The notes beneath the pieces are model-generated. The model saw nothing but the letters and a program-made list of their open reading frames with translations, did no database searches and had not been told where the DNA came from. DNA of 64,000 nt from Vigna angularis (taxonomy: Eukaryota; Streptophyta; Magnoliopsida; Fabales; Fabaceae), in contig NC_068978.1 in NCBI RefSeq assembly GCF_016808095.1, forward strand, positions 21,196,806 to 21,260,805. Reading direction: 5' to 3'. A program made the position numbers and the translations under genes. Below, one piece after another: positions 56,794 to 64,000 of the stretch. Within the stretch, counting starts at the first letter, position 1. Every line of letters starts with the position of its first letter.

Positions 56794-58780
56794 CTACCAT
56801 ACCATGTGCTCTCACTTGTATGGATGTGATTTGGGTTTGTCTTTCACTTTGAGTGTCATCTGTTTTACGTTATTTTTCTGTTTTTAGATTTGTTTGCAAC
56901 CCTTTATAATCTGTCACTTATACTTCAAAAATAAAGGGGTTTCTATCACAGTGATCATCATAGAAAAAGTTACATTTCTATAATTTTGGTGTCTAATGAA
57001 CTCACTTACCGAATAGATGACCCTATTTTTGATGTATAGCTACAATATTATTATAACCACTTGTAAACTATGTTATTGGAAGCAAGCATTATGATTTAAC
57101 CTTAAGGGCATGTATGTTTCAGTGTCTAAAATCCCATTTAAACAATGGTTTTGCTTTGTTTTCATTACCATTTATTGGCATAGGTTTGGTTGTGTTTCTC
57201 GGTGAAGCAGCATTGGACGATTGGTTGATGACACTTTAACAGTTTCTTAGTATCTTAGGTTCTTGTGGGTGCTACAAGTGACAAAAAGACTCATAAAAAA
57301 GGGTTTTACTAGTTCAACCAATGATAGTAAGCCAAGTGCAAAAAGTGTTTTGGAAGTAGAGAAGATGAAATCATAACTATGGATTATATATCAGCAATGA
57401 CCCGTGTAATGCTGTGACAGATGAAATTTGCTAAGTTTTTTATTTCACTTTCAAACCTACGCCTACAAGAGTCACTAAAGTTTCATAGAACATCATGTCA
57501 TATGAGCAATATATACACCAATGCCTAAGGCAGTCACAACACAAACCATAATGTAGTTACACCAATGCCTAATTCATTACTTTTGTTAATCTTTGTTTCC
57601 GTGAATTTCAAGTTCAGAGCACACCTCTTTCATTTCGAATGGAAGTGAATTAGGGGTTTTCATTATACATTTGCACACAGTTCATTCACAAGTTGAGAGC
57701 ACACCTCTTACCTCGTCACAAACCCCCTACTTGTATGGAACGTGCCAAACATCTTTTATCCATAATCCAATATAAGTACAAAGTCATTTCAACTAACATG
57801 CACACTAACTACAACAAAATCTATCTAAGGGTAATCTAAAAATCCACTAAGTTGTCTAAAACAGTTTTTAATGTACATCTAACACAACTAAGAAGTACTT
57901 GTTTTGGTGAAATTCAAATCAATTTTAAAATGAAAAGCCAAACAATTTAAACTAATACTAAACTAAGTGAGTGAAATCTATCAATTTAAGACACTACACT
58001 AATAATGGTCTAAAAACAACTAATTAGCATAGGAAGTGTTGATTCAAGATATACTAAAGTAGTATATATGACCTTTTATCACCTTTCAATAACAGCCAAT
58101 AAAAACAAATCGCAATCTAAGAAATTCAGACTTACCAAGTGCAGAAGGCAATTGCAGCTGGAGCTTATCTCTTCCACTTCCAACAAACCAACCTAAGGTT
58201 TCCAAAATTGCGATTTCAAACCTCCAAACAACAACGACCAAAAATAGGTCAATGTAACAACACCCAGAAAAAAGAAAACTGAAATAAACCTCAAATCTAA
58301 GCGATTCAAACTTACAACGAGTAGGAGGCAACTACAACTCGAGCTTCCAGTTCGAAGAAACCAACCTAGGGTTTCCAAAGTCGCGATATCAAACCTCCAA
58401 ACAGTAATGACCAAAAATAGGTCAATGTAACAATAAAAAGAGAAAATCAAAATACAAATTAACCTCAAAGCTTGGCTTACTCACCGCGTTGGACAGATGA
58501 AATCTGAATCCACACAACTCGCGATGGCAAAACACACGACCAAACACTGATGCGAAAGAAAGGAGTCGAAGACAGCGAGGGAGAACAGAAAAGGTGCGGG
58601 ACTGACAGTGTAGAAGTTCAGTGCAGAAGAGGTGCGAGAATGAAGGTTTGCGAAGAGGGAGAGGTTCGGGAATGAAAGTTCAGGCACAAATTTTTCATTC
58701 TTTTTTCGAGAATGTATTTTTTTCGAGAGTGAGAGGGGGGAAATTTTGGACCTTTCAATTAAATTTTTAATTTTTTTTCC
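56794..58780. other. CACTA-2 right end interior, possible 5' untranslated exons of the transposon transcript
   Basis: No protein gene is supported. Two related segments of about 180 bp (58105-58275 and 58285-58465) form a tandem duplication sharing CTCCAAACA, GACCAAAAATAGGTCAATGT and TTTCCAAA. On the minus strand each contains a donor-like site (CTTGGTAAGT in one, TTGTAAGTTTG in the other), compatible with repeated non-coding first exons. This is inference. Confidence 0.45.
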
Positions 58781-58784
58781 AACA

Positions 58785-59027
58785 TCCGTATATAATATCA
58801 GCAGGTAAATTTTTGTCAGCTTATTTATGCATATTACATACGGATCAATCCCTATGAAGCATCCTGCACAAAAGCGCCAACATTACATACGGCACTTATA
58901 TACGGAAAATCCGTATATAACGATTTCTTCAATTATATACGGATTTATCCGTATATAACATGTTTATTACATACCGATTTCATCCGTATATAATTATCTG
59001 TATATAACTGGCTATTTTCTTGTAGTG
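58785..59027. repeat. Right subterminal repeats and terminus of CACTA-2
   Basis: About nine TATACGGAT/ATCCGTATATAA-type motifs in both orientations lie between 58785 and 59007 (for example TATACGGAAAATCCGTATAT at 58901-58920), followed by the terminal CTTGTAGTG. Spacing is irregular, unlike the regular left array. Confidence 0.88.
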
Positions 59028-59979
59028 AACGTAGTCGTTGAGGCGTGTGGGTTTCCTTATAATTCTTTTGGGTAATTCTCCCCTGTCCACGTTTTCCTGA
59101 TCCTGTGTTAGGCCCTGAGGTTCTTCATCAGTAATGGGCCTAACATCTCCTCCCTCTTGAAGAGGCACCTTGTCCTCAAGGTGAAATTGAGCCTGGAATT
59201 GGGACCAAAGTTCCCAGCTAGCCTCTTCTAGAGGTAAACCCTACTAGTGTATGAGTACCAATTGTTGGGGTTGTCTTGATCCTCAGACATCTTCCAATTC
59301 AAAATAGTTGCAGGGATAAGGACGGGTTGGTTGTCCACAATATCTAGAGGAAGGTTTAGGGGCGGTGGTGAGGGAGTTGGCCCATGATGTGGTCGGAGAA
59401 GGCTAACATGGAAAACATTGTGAATTTATGCTGAAGCAGGGAGGTCCAGTTTATAGGCCACTTCGCCTATTTTCTCCAAAATTTTGAATGGTCCAAAAAA
59501 CCTTTTCTGTAATTTACCAAGGTATGGACCTGTAACTGAGTGTTGACGACGTGGACGTAGGCGCACGTAAACCCAATCTCCAATTGAAAATTGGAGATCC
59601 CGACGATGCAAGTTTGCCCATCGTTTCATAGCCTCTTGAGCCCTCTTTAGATTGGAATGCAGTTTTTTGAGAATGGCATCCCCAAATGAAATCTCAAACT
59701 GAACTGCAGCATTATAAGTGTCAATGTTCAATATGTGAGGAATGCTCGGGGGAGGATGACCGAACATGACTTCAAAGGGGGTAAAGTCAATTGAAGCGTT
59801 TTTGGTGGTGTTAAAACACCACTTTGCCCAAGGAAGGAACTTGCCCCAAGAGGAAGGACGATGGTGCACGAAGCAACGTAAATACTACTACAGCACTTTG
59901 TTGGCAACCTCGGTTTGACCGTCAGTTTAAGGGTGGTAAGCGGTGGACATTCTCAGTTTGGTCCCACTAAGGCGAAATA
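59028..59979 (-). pseudogene. Chromovirus integrase C-terminus and chromodomain
   Basis: Reading the minus strand from 59979: FRLSGTKLRMSTAYHP, a stop in place of Gln, TDGQTEVANKVL; then an open run (59869-59426) with WGKFLPWAKWCFNTTKNASI, TPFEVMFGHPPP and GPFKILEKIGEVAYKLDLPA. Further on VLIPATILNWK ... EEASWELW ... FHLEDKV is the chromodomain. In chromoviruses this domain is thought to steer integration to particular chromatin. The frame runs into the CACTA-2 insertion a few residues before its stop. Frame changes occur near 59240 and 59400. Confidence 0.85.
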
Positions 59980-62004
59980 GGGTTAAATATGTTTTTAGTC
60001 CCTCAACTATCACGCGTTTTTGGGTTTCGTCCCTCTTTCAAAGGTTTGTTCATTTTCATCCTCTTCCTTAGAAAACTCAACTTTTTAGTCCTCAAAAAGG
60101 AATGGCGTTAAATATAATCAGATGTGGCTAACGGGTGCCACATCACCTTTCTTTTTTTTTAAACGTGTCAATCCTCAGCGGTGACCCAAACGTTTTCGCT
60201 ATTATTGTTGCCGACAACCTTAACGCAAGAACAACACCACCACCCTCCAGATAACTCGCTTCAACGGCGCTTACCGCATGGGAAAAGTCTCGTCGGTGAT
60301 CGACCTTCCCTCTCCAAAGCTCACTGCTTGCGGCTTTTGCCTTGATGGTTGGACCCCAAGGTTGTGTTGTTGTTGTCACACAATTGACAAATGGATCCCT
60401 TTCTATTCATGTTGGTGGTTTGATTTTTTAAGTTCTGTTTCAATTGAATCTGAAATATTGTATCTTTTCATTTTAGAGACATAATGTCATAGTTTGAATA
60501 CGAATAATTCTATCAAATGGTGAAAACACAATAAACAAGTTGATTGAGAGGGGTTAAAACGAGTTGATTGTTTTAATTTTTTCAATCAGTGGTAGATTAA
60601 AAGGGGCTAAAATGGGCGGAAGCGTGGAAGCGACAGTGGTTTTCAACTTCGATCGAACCATAAACGACTATGACAATGACAAATGGATCGTCATTGAGTT
60701 GGGTCAGAAATAATGTAATTTTGTGCTCCCCGTGTTTCCACATGTCCTTCTTCCTCTCCATTTTTCTCCCTCCCTAAACCTCACTATTTTCGGACTCTTC
60801 ACTCTCCAAAATAGTCGTCGGCGACATGGGAAGTTTCTGGATCCCAGGCGATGATGCAGTCACCGGCGACAACAGTAGTTTCACAAAGAAGGAGGTTGCG
60901 GTGGTGGCTCTGGATCGCGAAGGGCGACGAGTGTTATTTTCAGCGGCAACATTCGAATGACGCAACGGTGCCAACGACAACACAACGACGGTGGCTCCTC
61001 CTGCTGAAGAAGAGGGAGAAGGGAGAAGACGGATAAAGAAGTCGTCCGTCAGATATAAGGACACCATCGCCGACGACAATGCCGCCAACGAGTCTAGTTG
61101 GACAGGGATATAGTCATAGATGACAGTGGCTAGGTTTTCCCCATTTGAGAACTTGGTTTGAATGAAAAAGAAACATCTTCGTGTGCAACGATCAACCTGA
61201 CGGAGGAAGGGGTACAATAAAGGTTTATTTTCTTTCTCAATATTTTAGGGTTTAAAACAAAAAGTAATATTTTAAAGTAGTAATAATTAATTCTTTAATT
61301 AACTTCTGCATAGAAAATAACACAACCTAAAATATATATTTTGATTAATATTAAATTATTTAATAGAAGTAAATTATTTTTAAGTGAAACAATATTTTGA
61401 AACAAAATTGTGTTAAAAACGGGAGAAAGAGAAAGAAAAAACAATGTAATTGACATTGAATCAGAAACAAAAAGTGGGAGTTTTGATTTGACCAACTGTT
61501 GTAGAATAGTATCACCTTGAAATTGGATGTCAAAGTAACACTTCCATTTAATTTGATTCAGGATAGGATCATGGATGAGCTTTACTAGAACGGAATCACT
61601 GTCAATCACATTGCAGAGTTTCGGTGGGGGAAGGAGGGCGAAGAGGTTGGGGCGAGGTCGTGGGAGTGGCGATGATAGATCTAGGCATTGGCGGAAGCGG
61701 GGTCCTTAAAGCTAAAGAGCTTGGAGATTACGGTTAGGAAGGTGATGAAGAAGAAGTGGCGGGATTGGTTGGTGACGGAAGATAAAAAGAAGAACAGGTG
61801 GTGGTTGTTGTGAAGAGAGTTGAAGTTTCTAAGTGTACAACATGGCACACCGTTAGCCACATTAGATTAAATTTAACGCTGTTTCTTTTTTAGGACTAAA
61901 AATTTGAGTTTTCTAAGGAAGAGGATGAAAATGAACAAACTTTTGGAAGAAGGACGAAACCCAAAAACGCGTAACAGTTGAGGGACTAAAAACATATTTA
62001 ACCC
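59980..62004. mobile_element. Mutator-like non-autonomous element with about 165-bp terminal inverted repeats
   Basis: The left end GGGTTAAATATGTTTTTAGT (59980-59999) and the reverse complement of the right end (62004-61985) agree. Inverted-repeat similarity continues for about 165 bp, through GGGTTTCGTCC, TTTGTTCATTTTCATCCTC and TGTGGCTAACGG, at roughly 90 percent by eye. Flanks AGGCGAAATA (59970-59979) and AGGCAAAATA (62005-62014) form a 9-10-bp target duplication with one mismatch, typical of Mutator-like elements. No transposase is visible. The interior has some GC-rich, coding-like sequence (60220-60370 and 60780-61100) of unknown origin. Confidence 0.88.
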
Positions 62005-63860
62005 AGGCAAAATAACTCCCTCCAGAATTGGCTCATAAAAATGGTGTCGCGATCAGAGATCATGCTACAACGAAGACCGTGTAACCTGCCTACCATGTGT
62101 ACAAACAATTTAGCAACTTTGGCAACGGAGAATGAACGTGGTAATGTGTCGAAATGCTCTCCTTTAGAGAAGCGATCAACTACCACTAGGATGGTACTCT
62201 GTCCTTGATAAGGTGGCAGACCGATAATAAAAATCCAAGGATAAATCCTCCTAGCAACGAGAAGGTGGAGGAAATTGTTGTAGCAACCTTGGTGGATGTT
62301 GAGTGGGTATCTTATTCTGCTGGCATGTGATACATTGGCTCACAAAAGTCTACACATCCTTCCTCATGTGTTCCCAGTGAAAATTTGCTTGAAGTTTGGA
62401 TAGTGTGCGAGTGATCCCTGGATGGCCTACTAAAGGAGTAGAGTGAAATTCATATAACAATAGGGGAATCATACTACAAGATTGAGGCAACCACAGTTTC
62501 CCTTTGAAGAGTATAAAATCCTTTTGCAAGGAATACTCAGGGAAAGATAGTGGTCATGCTAGAAGCTTCCCTTTGAAATCTAAGAAATTTTTATCTGCAA
62601 GAAGAGAAGACTTCAGATCTTGTAAAAAATCCAATTGTGTGATGGAAATAATAAACAGGGAAAGGGCATGAGTAGAGGGAGTTGGAGGTACTCTAGAGAG
62701 TGCATCAACAATGGTATTAGTTTTGTCTGGTTTATAGTGAATTTCAAAATCATATCCAAGCAACTTTTCCAAATATGATTGTTGATCTGGAGTGAGGACT
62801 GCTTGGGAGAGCAAGTCCCTGATGGATTGTTGATCAGTATAAATGATGAAATCACGACCCAACAAGTACAGACGTCATTTTTGTACCGCAGAGGAGATGA
62901 CACACAACTCCCTGATGTAGGTGAAAGAATTCCTCAATTTAGGACAAAATTGCTTGTTAAAGAAAGCAATAGGGTGACCTTGCTGTGAGAGGATTGTGCC
63001 CATTCCAGTTCCAGAGGCATATGTTTGTATAGCGAAGGTTAAGTCGAAACAAGGCAAAGCCAACACCAGAGCATTAGTGAGAGCTTGCTTGAGGTTTTTA
63101 AAGGCCTCGGTAGCAGCATCTGACCATATAAAATTATCCTTTTTCAACAAATCCGTGAGAGTAAAGGCAATAGAGGCATATCCTTTAACAAAGCGTCGAT
63201 AAAACCCCGTAAGGCCAAGGAATCCACGAATAGACTTCAAATTCGATGGGATGGGTCAATCGATAACTGCCTTTATTTTAGAAGGGTCTGGACAAACCCC
63301 CGTAGAGGACACCACATGGCCCAAGTACTGGATGGATTGTTGACCGATTGAACATTTAGAACCCTTGAGGCGAAAACAATGATCCAGTAGAAGCTTGAAG
63401 GTTGTCTCCAGATGAGCGACATGATCATCCAGTGTGGAGTTGTAGACGAGTATATCATCGAAGAAGACGATGATGAAGTGTCGAAGATGTGGTCGAAAAA
63501 GGTCGTTCATGGTAGCTTGGAAGGTGGAAGGAGCATTACACAAGCCGAAGGGCATGACCTTGAATTTGAAATGACCATTGTGAGTTCTAAATGTTGTTTT
63601 TGTTGCATCGGATGGAAGCATCAAAATCTGATGAAACCTAGAGAAGAGATCCAACTTGAAAAACCAAGACAAGTGTCCCAGTTTGTCCAGTAATTCGCCG
63701 ACTGTGGGAATGGGAAATTTGTCCTTGACGGTGGCAGCGTTGAGAGCTCGGTAATCAACACAGACACGTCAGGTGCCATCCTTTTTTTTTTAACGAGAAG
63801 GACCGGTGAAGAAAACGGACTTGTACTGGGTGTAATTGATATGGAATAGCATGCTTAAAG
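62005..63860 (-). pseudogene. Chromovirus RT, RNase H and integrase core (5'-truncated)
   Basis: Minus strand, from the right: PSTSPFSSPVLLVKKK at about 63840, a frameshift at the A/T run near 63781-63791, VDYRALNAATVKDKFPIPTV with a stop near 63768, then WFFKLDLFSRFHQILM, MPFGLCNAPSTFQATM and the catalytic FIIVFFDDILVY (63672-63256). The next frame (63240-62875) has RGFLGLTGFYRRFVKGYASI and the RNase H start. 62865-62554 has GRDFIIYTDQQSIRDLLSQ and the tether. Integrase pieces follow, including FMVVDRFSKGEHFDTLPRSF (about 62186) and MISDRDTIFMSQFWREL before the Mutator-like insertion. Stops and frameshifts separate most domains. Confidence 0.85.
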
Positions 63861-64000
63861 AGAAATGTTCTAAAGACAATTAAGAAATGGCAATTGAAAA
63901 GATTTAAAATGGAACCTATTCTATTCTTTTTATGCTTGTTGTCACTTTGAAAACTCTTCATTGTTGCCCCATCTATGATCATATCATTCCTCCCCAGGTT
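63861..64000. other. Non-RT sequence at the window edge
   Basis: Homology to the RT stops at about 63860. The last 140 bp show no recognisable gene. Gag and the 5' LTR of the chromovirus are not in the window. Confidence 0.5.

Larger units (their letters stand above)
41624..59027 (-). mobile_element. CACTA-2: 17.4-kb CACTA (En/Spm) DNA transposon with captured host gene fragments
   Basis: The left terminus is CACTACAAGGAAAAT (41624-41638). The right terminus, read inward, is CACTACAAGAAAAT (59027-59014). A perfect 3-bp target duplication AAC flanks it (41621-41623 and 59028-59030). Both subterminal regions hold TATACGGAT-type repeats. Its own genes, TNP1-like (42305-44099) and TNP2 transposase (47267-50953), lie on the minus strand, so transcription enters from the right end. 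Pieces of three host genes, all on the plus strand, lie between and beyond them. It is inserted in the 3' end of a chromovirus pol. Confidence 0.95.
41335..63860 (-). mobile_element. Ty3/gypsy chromovirus (minus strand), split by a CACTA and a Mutator-like element
   Basis: The element reads right to left: truncated RT (63860), RNase H, integrase (to 62005), Mutator-like insertion, integrase C-terminus and chromodomain (59979-59028), CACTA-2 insertion, then the pol stop and 3' LTR (41620-41335). Removal of each insertion at its target duplication makes the flanking reading frames adjoin, which supports the nesting order. Several point lesions show the host element was already old or has since decayed. 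Confidence 0.85.

Noticed and set aside
60774..61217. 147-codon minus-strand frame in the Mutator-like element
   Set aside because: Low-complexity Ser/Ala/Leu composition and no recognisable domain; kept only as possible captured sequence.

Overview
This window is nuclear DNA of a flowering plant, almost certainly a Phaseoleae legume and most likely Vigna. The best anchor is a complete 7S/8S storage globulin (vicilin) gene at 32765-34656, with the six-exon structure, signal peptide and promoter boxes of the mung bean 8S globulin, phaseolin and beta-conglycinin family. Lineage is inferred from protein features read by eye; no database was searched.

Only about 6 kb (32.4-38.5 kb) is ordinary gene space. 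It holds the vicilin gene (+) and a four-exon SelT-like selenoprotein-T homologue (-), with a decayed retrotransposon gag relic between them. Nearly everything else is nested transposable elements.

Layout. 1-9.1 kb: an internally deleted, stop-ridden CACTA (En/Spm) element (CACTA-1), whose TNP1-like gene is split by a young gag-only LTR element (1299-7800). 9.1-10.9 kb: no gene. 10.9-18.9 kb: the 3' end of a Ty3/gypsy element (integrase tail, 31-bp minisatellite, 3' LTR). Its LTR is split by a non-coding LTR element (13770-18837) full of CGCTTAAGCG-type palindromes. 19-25.6 kb: a decayed CRM-like Ty3 chromovirus with a 78-bp tandem duplication in its RT. 25.6-28.7 kb: a truncated Sirevirus (Ty1/copia) LTR and gag. 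28.7-32.2 kb: copia leader fragments, a second copy of the CRM-like LTR, and a 420-bp Cassandra-type LTR carrying a 5S-rRNA-like sequence with a perfect 5-bp target duplication. 38.5-41.3 kb: AT-rich intergenic DNA. 41.3-63.9 kb: a minus-strand chromovirus broken by two DNA transposons, a 2.0-kb Mutator-like element (59980-62004) and a 17.4-kb CACTA element.

The large CACTA element (CACTA-2, 41624-59027) is the most notable object. It has CACTACAA termini, a perfect AAC target duplication and subterminal TATACGGAT arrays, one of which folds back on itself. Its TNP1-like gene is open across five exons. Its TNP2 transposase gene has four phase-consistent exons broken by one stop codon. It also carries pieces of at least three host genes (dienelactone hydrolase, CSC1/ERD4-like channel, BAG-domain co-chaperone) that keep splice sites, plus a retrotransposon gag relic, so it is a gene-capturing transposon. 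CACTA-1 is a diverged relative with the same exon phases.
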